From Phialocephala subalpina (Eukaryota; Ascomycota; Leotiomycetes; Helotiales; Mollisiaceae): a stretch of DNA of 55,284 bases. Position numbers and translations under genes: made by a program. Below the pieces are notes generated by a model that worked only from the letters and a program-made list of their open reading frames with translations, searched no databases and was not told the origin of the DNA. This document shows, one piece after another, positions 45,134-55,284 of the stretch. Numbering within the stretch: position 1 is the stretch's first letter; each line of letters opens with the position of its first letter. The DNA is taken from assembly GCA_900073065.1 (NCBI GenBank), contig FJOG01000027.1, forward strand, positions 1-55,284, given 5' to 3'.

Positions 45134-47396
45134 GGGGCGGAAGGAATCAGTGGAGACACGGAGGAGTTGAAGTTTAAGTGGTAGGCTGCGTAAGTTGGCG
45201 AATTGGTAAAAGAGATTTCAATGGAGGAAGAAAGTAGTTGGTTGGAAGTCGAATGGGGTATAAGTTATGGTTGCTTTGCTTTCCTATTTCCTTGGAGCTC
45301 CTTTCCTTTTCTATTTCCTTTCGACGAACGACACAGACCGCTGTGAAATGTGACCACGATGAATTCATTCCTTTTCTTGGTAGCTAGTATCTCAATCATG
45401 CTTTAACCCTTTTGAAGACCCGCTCTTGAAGCACAATGCTCGACTGTCCTAATGCTGTCAAGCATATTAATTGCATGGTACTGTCTTTCGATTCATTCTT
45501 CTTCGGCCCAGCCCATGCGAACACCGAAATAGCCTTCTCCTAAACTTCTCTTCTCTGCACACAGCCCATTTATATCTTCTTATGCTCAACCTTTTGATGG
45601 CTGATAACATCCACTCATAGAGGGCTCAAGGCTGTATTGGCCAATGATAGGCCAGAGTAAGTGAGAGTACCTATACTACGGTGATTACAGTTTTTGTGGC
45701 AGTGCTCAGCTGCACCTTAGTGAAAGGCATTGCGAGGAAGTGAAAGTCATGTGATACTTCCATCTACTATACTACATTCCTGTATTCTCAAGCAAGAAGA
45801 TGGACAAGAGAAGAGAATCTCAGGCAGAAAATTTTCAGACCATTCCGAAAAAGCTGGTGAGGCATTACTCATTGTAAACAGCCTGAATATAGACGCTCAA
45901 CTACCGAAAAAGGTAACCCAGCTTGAACACTCCAGTTGACCGAAACACTCATCTTTTCTCGAGTATCCAATTTCCTGATCTCGGTTGCCTTTATGTAAAA
46001 CGTGAATTGTTTAATAATATAATATATTTTTATTTAATAACGTTGATAAAGAGGGGCTTGGAGGAGCTGATGTTTATATGTTGTGCTTGAAAAATTTGAC
46101 ATAAGCCAACCTAGAGTATTCTAGAGGCTCGTGACAGTGCTAATGCGGAAGGGCTACGAGGTCATAGGATAAGAGTCATCAAGTGTATTCACTATACTTC
46201 AATCGCGTTGCGGCTACACTTAGAGTGTATCTACTTAAAAAAGCGTTTGCTAAGGAATATAGAACGATTTTAAACGTCAGCAAAAGATCTATTTCAGAAT
46301 CCTTATGCTATACTAACTGATCTTTGTTATCTAGATTTAGGACCCTTGCTCGACAGGGATAAAGAGAATTTCCAAGTGCGTGTGAAGGGAAGCCGGTTTT
46401 GCAAACGACTGTATGAAGAGACCACGACAGCATCTCGACACCGCTTCCTCCCTCGCTTAGCTCCTTCCCCTTTTCGCAGATACTTCATGCCTTTCTTAAT
46501 CTGCTTTCCTCACACATAACTTTAGATAACCGCATCCCCGTCGCCACGCTCTACAAACCTTACCATCATTTCATCTTTGAACCTTCCCATTCATTTAACC
46601 AACAACAACCAGTATGTCAGTTGGAGGTCACGTGGTACACTAAGTGGGTCCTCATTTACGTGAATATAGTCTCAGCCCCCTTTCTTAAATCTACAGTCGA
46701 TTCCATCTCATACAATACCACCACTCCTACCAAAAAACAACAAACAGGAGGTTTCAAGGCTGTGACCCCGTGTTCCTACTATCGTAGGAGCTCTTTTTCA
46801 AAACAAGAAGGTTCCACAAGTTCATGAAGCCGTGAAAGTGACTTTCAATATTGTGGGAGCCAAAATTGACAATACCTGCGGCGCAGGGGAGGAGGTTTTG
46901 GATTTTGATACTCATAAAGATTGGTTCGACGTTTGACATCGGACATAAAACAGTAAGTTAGTTTTCTATTCCTTGATGGAGATGAGATGATGGTACGGCC
47001 TGGATGAGCGCGGTTTATGTTTTGGGAGGGGAAGGGTGTCAAGATGGCGGGTGTTAAGAGATGGAAGGGTTGATTTCATTGATTTCGTCCCTTCCTCCCA
47101 AAAGATCTTAGATGGAAGGGACCGAGGAAACCTTGGATAAGAGTTGTGTTTGCAATTTGGAGAAAGATGATATGAAAATAGTAACGTGTCATAGAGACAC
47201 TCAAAAGGTCACTTTGCTGTAATTAAGTACTGTATGACGGTGGAAAATATCTCGCATTTCGAGTATTGCTTGCTACCATCTTCTCCTACCAGAGGGGAGT
47301 CTGCTCCCGAGACTAATATCCACCCACCGAACGCCTTATTCCCAAGATGCCTTGACAGCCCACAATCTTACAAGCATGTCCCTCTCACTTCAACTT
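45134..47396. other. Intergenic, 2.3 kb, containing the right inverted repeat
   Basis: No gene is supported. AT content rises at about 46000-46080. The right arm of the inverted repeat is at 46247-46404. Short frames at 45730-45939 and 46621-46827 look like chance. Confidence 0.45.
46247..46404 (-). repeat. Right arm of the long inverted repeat
   Basis: Read on the minus strand from 46404 it starts TTGCAAAACCGGCTT and later has GTTAGTATAGCATAAGGATT and GAAATAGATCTTTTG (46317-46281), in the same order as the left arm. Between these blocks about 70 bases have diverged. No clear target-site duplication is seen outside the arms. Confidence 0.7.
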
Positions 47397-48581
47397 TTAG
47401 ATGAAGTCGTTGCTACCGAAACCACCAAATGGGTTAGGTGGTCGTCCTCCACCTCCACGCTGTGGTCCATCACCAGGACCCAAAGGATCATACCTCGCTC
47501 CAGGAGGTGCTCTCGGATCCTGTCCTCTTTGACCTCCTTGTCCACCAAACAGCGGATCATCAAACGTAGGATGCATACCTCCCATCCCACCCGGTCTCGG
47601 TAATCCACCATATCCACCACCACCAACAAAGCTTCCTCTCAACGGATCATTCGGTCCCAAACCGGGAGGATTCAAATCATCATGTCCGATGTTGAATGGT
47701 GATCCAGCACCTGGGAATGGAGGAGCCATGCCTCGGAGTGGTCTGTTCATATCCAACTCATCGTCGAATCCTGGAGGCGGGAAATCTCCTTGTGGTACAG
47801 GACGACGAGGATTTGCAGCTAGCGGGTCTTGGAACGGGTATGGACGTGCTGGTTCTGGGAGGCCTAGGTCACGGAGAGGGTCTTGTCTTGGATTTCTTCT
47901 CGCATGACCTTCTGCTCGCTCATCTGCGATATCTTCTTGGGTGTTGGCAGCTTCTTCATAACCTTCCTTATGCAGTCCTGGCATCAATTTTTGGATTATG
48001 GTGACCTTGAATTCGGATGCTAGGTCTTGGATTCGTGAGGGTGAGATGAATATCTCTTTCAATTTCGCAGGCAGGTCGGAACGGTCTTCTTGGCCGGAGG
48101 AAGTAAGTGTGATTCGGAGAGGAAGCGCAGCGGAAGAGACGTAGTCTTTTGCTGTGATTTCGAATCGAGAGATGCGTTCGTCACCGAGACCGATACCCCT
48201 GATCTCTGCCTTTCCACCTAGTCGATCAACCTTGACAACGTATTGCATCAATGATTGTGAATGTGCGTAGAGGAAGGAATGTGAGCCGAAGGATGAGTTC
48301 CATTGTGCGGCTAGTCGTGGAGCGAGTCTGGTACATTCTGCTTCTGTTGGAGATGTCAGTGGAGTACGAACAATCAGCGGCGGAACCGACATACCCATCT
48401 TGTTTCCTTCTCCGAATCCTACTAGTCGGAATCCAACGGCGGTCATACATGCGTGTGCGAAGAGTGCGATGGCTTCGTACGAGCTGCTGAGATCCGAACC
48501 GGTTTCGCCATCGGGATGTGTAGGCAGCGCATCTGCCATATGCTGGAGAATGCTCTCCGTGCTCAGTGGGTTGTTTGCCAT
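47397..48581 (-). CDS. PI31-like proteasome regulator
   Basis: The frame is open for 394 codons, but a 51-nt stopless intron (48394-48344, GTATGT, CTGAC branch, CAG) very probably is removed. This turns GNKMGMSV...EAEC into GNKMEAECTRLAPRLAAQWN and gives 377 residues. The N-terminal part has the fold-typical FRLVGFGEG..., FLYAHSQSLMQYVVKVDRLGGKAEIRGIGLGDERI of the PI31 FP domain. The C-terminal half is Pro/Gly-rich and repeats NP, DPL and PPG motifs, with GARYDPLGPGDG near the end, the stretch that in PI31 binds the 20S proteasome. It should modulate proteasome activity or assembly in cytosol and nucleus. Confidence 0.87.
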   Translation of the reverse strand: MANNPLSTESILQHMADALPTHPDGETGSDLSSSYEAIALFAHACMTAVGFRLVGFGEGNKMGMSVPPLIVRTPLTSPTEAECTRLAPRLAAQWNSSFGSHSFLYAHSQSLMQYVVKVDRLGGKAEIRGIGLGDERISRFEITAKDYVSSAALPLRITLTSSGQEDRSDLPAKLKEIFISPSRIQDLASEFKVTIIQKLMPGLHKEGYEEAANTQEDIADERAEGHARRNPRQDPLRDLGLPEPARPYPFQDPLAANPRRPVPQGDFPPPGFDDELDMNRPLRGMAPPFPGAGSPFNIGHDDLNPPGLGPNDPLRGSFVGGGGYGGLPRPGGMGGMHPTFDDPLFGGQGGQRGQDPRAPPGARYDPLGPGDGPQRGGGGRPPNPFGGFGSNDFI

Positions 48582-49196
48582 CGCAATGGTATGTAGAAGA
48601 TCAAGATTTGATTTGTTGTGATGAAATTCGTGGTATCGAAGATGTTGTGAGGTGATTGTTTCTTATGTCTCTGTAATGTAGTGGGGTAAATCCTAGGTAC
48701 TCCGTTTCCTAATCGACCCAGTATTGCTGATCTTCGGTAGCGAGGTGTGAAGTCGATTATTATTATGAATTCCCTGTAGAACAAAGGTCGTGTCGAGATG
48801 TGTGTAGTTGAGTTGGTCCTCTCTTTTATGTCTTTGTCGCTGCAATGGCGGGGTTGATGATGGCGAAGTCAGAGATGCCTGGAGCTAGAAAGCTTCAGCC
48901 ACCAGAACCCCTGTCAGCGTGCATTCGGTGGCTCAAATCAGTGGCTCCGTTGCATCGGACTGCCCCGCATCTCAGGTGTTCATCCCTGCAAAAGTTTGTT
49001 GCATCATTTTCTCAAGGACTTCTTGGTCTAGACTGCATGAAAACTTCATCGATTTCATACAGACTCGTTCATGTTGGAAGGGTGTCAGACTTGATGATGG
49101 ATTCTACATTGTGAATCGAAGGACAGCATCTGTACAGCATCACATCCGATTGATGTTACGACGAACCTCGACCTCCTATTCTTACCGGCGTCAAAG

Positions 49197-51345
49197 ATGA
49201 CCCCTCCAGGCTCTCCCATTGTGGACGCGCAAGTCAGGAAACTGCCAGAGATTGGTCCCAAGGATCCATTTGTGAAGGTAGTGAAGGTATTGTCGAAGTG
49301 AGTAGAGGTCCCAGTCAATGTTGGCGGTACTGACAGACATTTAGCTACATGGTTGATGAGATTGCACTGCCTTCGACTTTCGAACAATTACGAACAACAT
49401 CTGCTGGAAACAAGATTCGAATACTGGTGGACCATCTTGTTATCAATGTTACGAATCCTTGCTTGATCAACGCTCTACTGTCAGTACAACACCATTCCTA
49501 CGACGCGCCTCACTCATTGAATCCGATAGCACATTGAAATGGCATTTCTCCACCCTCGCAGAAGACGATCGCGGAGTCAATGAGACTCGTGCCAATGCAT
49601 GCGAGATAGTATCATGGAGATTCCTCGCTCGCATATCAGAGCGAGATGCAATGGACTTCTGCCTATTCGAATTACCATCGCTGGGAGTTGTGGAAGCATG
49701 TACAAACGTGGATGTTACCGAACGATCGAGTCTGCTCCCACAATTTCGACCAAGTACCCTACCGACCACAAGGCCTGGAAGCAAGAGGGTCGAGATGTTA
49801 CGATCAATCTCGAATATTGGCATACCAACACAAGAAGAAGGACAGGAGGAAGATGAGGGAGATCCAACATCAGCCTTTACTGGATTAAATGGTCTTGAGA
49901 TTGCTGCTGTCGCGGACTGCAAGAAGTTCCTCAGCCAAAAGGTTGTCCAGAAAATCATTCATGGGATCTGGAGAGGCGATATCACATTCTGGCAGGATTT
50001 GAATGCGAATACAAAAAAGAAGCCGGCCTTTTACAACAAGAGACACTCGGATTACTTCACACGCCTAAGAGTGCCGCTATATCAGAAGACTTTCGAGGTT
50101 CTTTTCTTTGCAACGTTCCTGTTTCTTTACTACGCAGTGTTGGTCGAACGGAACCCATATTATATTACACCTTTGGAAATCACTCTTTATGTCTGGTTCG
50201 CCGCATTTGCCTACGACGAACTCAGCGAATTCATTGATGCTGGCTCCATCTTCTACGCCGTGGATATATGGAACGGCGCAGATCTGATTATCATCATAAT
50301 TGGGGTTGCATTTCTGATCACAAGAGCGATTGGGCTCATCAAAGACGATAGGCAGATCATTGATGATGCTTTTGATATCTTGTCACTGGAAGCTCTTTTC
50401 ATGGTTCCTCGAATTTGCTCGCTCCTGAGTCTGCACCCATACTTTGGGACACTGATTCCTTGCTTGAAGGAGATGGCAAAAGACTTCGTCAAGTTCATGG
50501 TCGTTGTGGCTGTGCTATATGTTGGCTTCCTGACGACCTTCACACTGCTGGCTCGAGACACGTTCAAGCTCAGTGACATGAGTTGGATCCTGATCAAAGT
50601 TTTCTTCGGCTCCAGCTACCTTGGATTTGATATCATGTATGAGATCAATCCGGTACTCGGTCCTCCGTTGATGTTGGTCTTTGTCACAATGACGAACATT
50701 CTTTTGATCACATCCTTAATCAGTATTTTGAGTGATAGCTTCTCAAAAGTTATTGCTCATGCGAGAGAGGAATACTTGTTCGTGTACTCTGTGTATGTGC
50801 TGGAAGCGTCGACTAGCAACAGACTTACGCACTTCTACCCACCTTTCAACCTCATTCCGTTGGTTTTCATTCGACCACTTCGACTTTTCATACCAGCAGA
50901 TCAGCTCCGAACGGCTAGGATCTTTCTCCTCAAGGCTACACATCTGCCAATTATTGGAGCGATTTGGCTATTCGAGACTGCTCATGACAAAGTCAGAGGA
51001 CAGACGCCAGTCTTCTCCATGGGACCAGGCTCGGAGCAGTTAATAAGGGAAAGCACTATACCGACGAAGAAACCGCGACCATTTCTTTCGAACCGAGCAT
51101 CGGCGAATACAGCTTCCCAGCATTTCCCAGATCCTCGAAGCCATCAAACTCCAGCTGAATGCTGTGCTGATCCGTTTGATGAAGCTCCTAGGAGTAGGAA
51201 GGAGAGTAGGAAGGGTGAGCCATCAGTTGTTCTTGACAGTCCTGAATTAGATGGATTGAAAACTCAGGTAGAAGATCTCAGTCTCAAGATTGCGGAACTG
51301 ACTGCGCTGATTATGGCGCAGCAGGGCACTAATAATGAAGAATGA
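49197..51345 (+). CDS. Yvc1/TRP-like cation channel
   Basis: Three exons: 49197-49297, 49345-49479 and 49530-51345; introns of 47 and 50 nt, the second with donor GTCAGT; 683 residues. The N-terminal 200 residues (EIALPSTFEQLRT, CEIVSWRFLARISERDAMDFCLFELP, GLNGLEIAAVADCKKFLSQKVVQKIIHGIWRGDI) are the conserved region of fungal TRP-like channels. About six membrane helices follow (FEVLFFATFLFLYYAVLV, LYVWFAAFAYDELSEF, DLIIIIIGVAFLITRAI, FVKFMVVVAVLYVGFLTTFTLLA, and a last one around VTMTNILLITSLISILSDSF) with the pore loop WILIKVFFGSSYLGFD. The tail ends in a coiled-coil-like helix. Yvc1 releases vacuolar calcium; a vacuolar or plasma-membrane site is likely. Confidence 0.9.
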
Positions 51346-51839
51346 GATGGATGATGATTGTATGTTAGCACAGGAGTTGTACATATAGGTCAAGCATTGA
51401 GAAGCAGGCTGTTGGAGGTGTCAAATGAGCTGTACGTTTATGATAGACTGACAAAAGTCTTGACTCTGGGTTGGATATCAAGAACTGCCAAGCCATTGAG
51501 CCTTCAATGAGACTTTGTGAAGTTTTCGATTAGAAACCTCTTTGCATAATGATATTCAATCTCTAATGCAGCTCCCCTTAGAGCAATGTACCTTGATATG
51601 TTGTAGAACATGACTTCGAAGCCACCACGCCCTTCGGAACGATAACCGGATTGCGATTGGCGAATGCCCCTGTTGCCCCACTTAATTTTGACGACGACTT
51701 CACTTGAGATTTTTTGACTCACTCCTCCACTTCTAAATTGTATCCCAACAACGTTTCCTGCATATAAGAACTCTTTCTTCCCTTCATTCCTTTTATTCCA
51801 AAAACTTCTATAACCAGCTTTCCCTCTTAATCTTTCAAA

Positions 51840-52787
51840 ATGTCATCCGAGTCATCTACCTCTCATCACCTTCCCTTCACCACCCTCGATGTCTTCACCT
51901 CAACACCTTACACCGGCAACCCACTAGCCCTCGTCCGCATCCCATCCTCACTCAAAGACACCATTACACAAACACAGAAGCAATCTATAGCCAAAGAATT
52001 CAACCTCTCCGAGACTGTCTTCTTTCACGAATCTAAAAACCTCGACTCGGAAGTTCCGGAATGGAAGGTTGATATCTTTACCACCGATGAAGAGTTGCCA
52101 TTCGCTGGTCATCCTACTATTGGTTCCGCCACTTATGCGTTGAGAATTCTGGGTAAAGTGAGGGAGAAAGGAGTCTTGATCACGAAAGCTGGTCCTATTC
52201 CAATTTCCCTGCAAGAAGGGGGCAGGGTACAAGCTGATATTCCGCATAATACACACCTCCACGGCTCTACTCTTGGCCAGAAAACAGCTGGGAAGTCCAT
52301 CGCGGGACTATCTCAGAACTCAGAGATCAGAGAAAGAGAATTATCAGCACCACTCTTCTCAATTGTCAAAGGAATGACGTTCCTCCTGGTCCAACTTCCG
52401 AATGTTGAGTTGCTTGGGAAAGTAGAGATGACAGGTCTCTCTCCGGATTCCAGCTCAGCCCTTGATCCAGAATTCGCGCCGAGTTTTGTGTCGAGGTATT
52501 ACTATGTTCTTGAGAATGAGGGAGCGGGGGAGGAGGTAGTGAAGATCAGGACCAGAATGGTTGAAGCGAAGCTGGAAGACCCTGCTACGGGTAGTGCAGC
52601 AAGCGCATTGAGCGCATATTTGGCGGGAAAGTGGGGGAGGAGTAAGAGGTTTGAGATTGTGCAGGGGGTGGAGATGGGTAGGAGGAGTGAGATTGGAGTT
52701 AGTGTTGAGGTGACTGATGGAAAGGTGAAGGGTGTGAGGTTAAGTGGTGGGGCGGTGGTGGTTATGGAGGGGAGTGTGCGGATCTAA
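51840..52787 (+). CDS. PhzF-family isomerase/epimerase
   Basis: A single exon of 315 residues. The family marks are present: TTLDVFTSTPYTGNPLALV near the N-terminus, EFNLSETVFF with the catalytic Glu (about residue 57), DIFTTDEELPFAGHPTIGSATYAL, and EDPATGSAASALSAYLAGKWG in the second half. Length and order agree with phenazine-biosynthesis PhzF relatives, which exist in many fungi without phenazines, so the substrate is unknown. The ATG at 51840 follows a pyrimidine-rich leader. Confidence 0.92.
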   Translation: MSSESSTSHHLPFTTLDVFTSTPYTGNPLALVRIPSSLKDTITQTQKQSIAKEFNLSETVFFHESKNLDSEVPEWKVDIFTTDEELPFAGHPTIGSATYALRILGKVREKGVLITKAGPIPISLQEGGRVQADIPHNTHLHGSTLGQKTAGKSIAGLSQNSEIRERELSAPLFSIVKGMTFLLVQLPNVELLGKVEMTGLSPDSSSALDPEFAPSFVSRYYYVLENEGAGEEVVKIRTRMVEAKLEDPATGSAASALSAYLAGKWGRSKRFEIVQGVEMGRRSEIGVSVEVTDGKVKGVRLSGGAVVVMEGSVRI

Positions 52788-53429
52788 GGCGAAGATGCAG
52801 GTGAGGAGTGACACTGATCTCCGGCTTTTGCTTGGACAATCGAACTTATGCGCTTTCAGTCAACAGTCTGATGTCCCAGATGCCTCTGGGACATTCGGAG
52901 TGTTCCTGGGCTCTTCTCAAAGCGCTTTGATGACAATATTTCTGTTGATTGGTCCTGACTTTCTGGTACTTTGCCACTTCATTTTCAACGCTATGAGCTT
53001 CCCTCGTCATCCATGGCTTTGAGCAATAGCTAAGATTAAGTTCGTCTCTCGCCGTAGCCCAGAATTTCAGATCCATATCTCATTGTCTGTCGTTGACGCG
53101 GTGCTTGTTCTGGTTTACATTGTCTTTCCACCCTTAGCACATTGTAGTGTTTAGGCTCCTCCGGTCGAACTACGAAGCGAAAGGAAGCTACCGAAGCCAA
53201 GATCCCTCATACATTCAAATAAGAAAGAAACTTAACCTTGGCGCCAGCGTCGTTCGCCTCGACTTTGCGAGCGTCTTTAAAAACACCTTCCACCAACAAC
53301 CTCCAGCTTTCTCCCAAACACAACAACACGTCGCGCAACAGGCTCGACATATCGCTCTGAGCAGTGCTTTGGACACACCTTCAATCTCTGAGTGTACCAC
53401 GCTTCGCTGGACAATCGCTTTTCTGGACA

Positions 53430-54601
53430 ATGGCGCCAGCTACAGATTTGATATGGCCTTTCGAGGGCCGCAAGGCATGGGCGCAAAGCGTATATCTCCC
53501 TAGAGGAGCTTCGCAAGGACTACAGAGATCGGTCCACCGATCACAGTGAGCAGATTGTCCGTTCGAAGCCTGGACTTTGTTAACGTGTTGCAGACTACAA
53601 CCTGCAAGTTCTCCCATTCTTCGACTTCTTGTAAAGTCCCAAGGTTCGCAGGACATTGAGGTTAAGGATTACCATGGAGACCGTCTCAAGCTTGCTTTCA
53701 CAGGAGGCAAGTAGTGTGGCCAATTTCTCATTGCCACAAGGGCATTTCTGATATCTGAATAGGTACTGATGATCCGTCGATCGAGCTTTGGTTTGCAAGT
53801 CTTGCGGATACCGACCAGAATCGCAACACCCAGATCCCCAACCATCTGGGTTTTAAATTCAGCGCTTTCGATACCGATATCCTAGACTCTAATTACAAAG
53901 ATCGCATACCCGTCCAGATTCTTCCTCAACGTGATATCAATCTGGACGCAATCGGTCCCATTCCATCTGGTCCCACCAACTTTACGGATGAGCTCTATGA
54001 TCTGTCCTGGCAAGATCACCCTGTCTCCACTTCGGACACAAAGCGAATCGTGACCATCTCTTGGAAGACAAAGTCCCATGTCTCTTTCAATTTGAGTCGG
54101 ATCGCGGGGATTAATCCGGCTCTCGAACTAGCAGTGGCAAATAAGGTCGGTCGCATAGCCTCGATTGGCGAGGGAATCGAGCAAGAGATAAGTGTCGATG
54201 TTAGATGGTTTCTAGCGTTGGAATACCAGTATCGGAACCTTCTCGAAAGCCCAAGAGGGCTTATGAAATACTGGAGATATCGAATATTACGCAATGCCAC
54301 AGCTGGTAGCGTCCCAGTCGATCTCTGCACCCGACTTCTTCCAAGAGACTCTGAGATGTTCTATGAGATGGAGGCTCTGAGAGAGGCTGATTGGGGCACC
54401 AAACGCACCAAACCTATAAGTGCAATCGATGATATCGATTTCAAGACGGCCAACCTCCGATCAAAGCGCTCGTTCATGTCGAGTGCCGAAGCCGAATTCT
54501 ACTTGAAAGGTGCTTTTCTATATGAGGAGCATTTCGTATCTGAGCTACGAATCGCACATCTGGACACGCTTGCTCGCGAAGACCAGTATAATACATATTG
54601 A
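53430..54601 (+). CDS. Unrecognised fungal protein with a GC-AG intron
   Basis: Three exons: 53430-53545, 53594-53706 and 53763-54601; 355 residues. The first intron (48 nt) is GTGAGC...GCAG with a GTTAAC branch. The second (56 nt) has donor GCAAGT and acceptor ATAG; only this GC-AG choice keeps the frame (LAFTG|GTDDPSIELWFASL). The protein starts MAPATDLIWPFEGRKAWAQSVYLPRG. It has a mixed alpha/beta look and no signal peptide or membrane helix. The last part (KSKRSFMSS-like basic stretch, then EAEFYLKGAFLYEEHFVSELRIAHLDTLARED) is probably helical. I cannot assign a family. It is the last gene before the AT-rich right flank. Confidence 0.6.
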
Positions 54602-54989
54602 ATCCAATGACACATTTCTCATCTTCAATTTCTGTAGTACAAGCCGTGTGGGTGCAATTTTGACCCGTACATAGCTTCCTAGGGGTGTTGGGGGTCTCTC
54701 ATCCCATTATACATATAAGCTTTCCTCTTTTTAGTGGGTTTATCTTTCATCATCACTATAGTTATATAAGGAAAGGTTTGCAGTTTAGGGGACTTGTAAC
54801 CCAGGGATCTGTGGTCAAGGGATAACGGAAGATATATGGGGTACTATTGGAGGGCGCAGGAAGCTTCCTACGGTGGCTTGTGCACGACCCGAAAGACCCT
54901 TGGGAATACCCTTGACGAATACCCCGCGATGTTTGAGACTTCTCCACTGCGATAAGCTTATCGTAAATAAAATCCGATAGTAGTAAGAC

Positions 54990-55284
54990 CCGATTAATAG
55001 CCGTGCTAATAGCATTGAACGCTCCTAGCCTTCTTAGCTAAAAGATTAACCACGAAAAAAAGCTCAAAATGCATTTGAAGAGAATTACTTTCTATTTAAA
55101 AGAATAATCTATTTTTGGACTTAGAATTATATTTTATTCTAAATTATATAATTTTATTTCGAATTTATTTTTTATTAATATATAAAAATTTAAAATAAAA
55201 AAATTTAAAATAAAGAATTTAAAATATTTCAAAAAAGAAAATATATATAATAAAATTATTTATATAATTATTATATTCTTATTT
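54990..55284. repeat. AT-rich, RIP-like right flank
   Basis: From about 54990, and fully from 55060, composition turns almost wholly A and T, as at the left end. It is probably the edge of a RIP-degraded repeat block that continues beyond the window. No gene is visible from 54602 on. Confidence 0.65.

Noticed and set aside
535..54930. Similar short GC-richer stretches near 541-580 and 54895-54925 as a pair of terminal repeats
   Set aside because: By eye only short words (CCC, GGG, CCCTT) align, with too many differences to claim homology.
1..55284. CRISPR arrays, insertion sequences, operons or bacterial-type signals
   Set aside because: None were seen. The introns, gene spacing and families are those of a fungal nuclear genome.

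Overview
The window looks like nuclear DNA of a filamentous ascomycete (Pezizomycotina). The signs are many 40-130 nt GT-AG introns with CTRAC-like branch sites, a HET-domain gene, Zn2Cys6-like motifs, a Clr2 homologue, and a block of normal-composition genes closed at both ends by extremely AT-rich DNA (1-1300 and about 54990-55284), as expected of repeat-induced point mutation. Leotiomycetes is my guess from overall feel only. An 889-N assembly gap lies at 41414-42302.

Layout: AT-rich repeat remnants with a minisatellite (1-1300); a small membrane protein (1954-2520); an interrupted tRNA-Glu (2826-2948, minus); a HET-domain gene (3233-5185, minus); a SNF2 ATPase with PHD-type zinc fingers (5794-9476, minus) divergent from a Clr2-type silencing protein (10823-12763, plus); an MFS transporter (13146-15197, minus); a thiolase-like protein with 8 exons (16684-18576, plus); an interrupted tRNA-Cys (18920-19056, plus); an SDR dehydrogenase (19871-20924, minus); a large protein with three Zn2Cys6-like motifs (22096-25479, plus); a Ras GTPase (27658-28508, minus); a MoaB/CinA-like molybdopterin-binding protein with a 9-nt exon (30412-31650, minus); a Sec14-type lipid transfer protein (32473-34289, plus); a tandem caspase-like gene with an in-frame TAG (34949-37099, minus); a PfkB/ribokinase (37907-39094, plus); a C2H2-ankyrin gene containing the gap (41020-43676, minus) and a C2H2 factor (44158-45133, plus), these two enclosed by inverted repeats; a PI31-type proteasome regulator (47397-48581, minus); a Yvc1/TRP-like cation channel (49197-51345, plus); a PhzF-family isomerase (51840-52787, plus); and an unrecognised protein (53430-54601, plus).

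The most unusual observation is that both tRNA genes in the window are split inside the T-loop by a 51-54 nt insert with all the marks of a spliceosomal intron (GT donor, CTRA-type branch site, CAG acceptor). Removing each insert, plus an ordinary 11-nt anticodon-loop intron in tRNA-Cys, gives a perfect 72-nt cloverleaf. The two inserts are at different positions (54/55 in Cys, 57/58 in Glu) and unlike in sequence, so they look like separate gains. Both interrupt the Pol III B box, yet both genes keep an A box and a downstream T-run. I know of no description of GT-AG introns in fungal nuclear tRNA genes.

Three genes fit recognition and regulated death (HET, tandem caspase-like, C2H2-ankyrin with near-identical repeats), and two adjacent divergent genes fit chromatin silencing (SNF2-PHD and Clr2). 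Exon structures were built by hand from splice signals. In every multi-exon model except the gap-interrupted one the exon lengths sum to a multiple of three.
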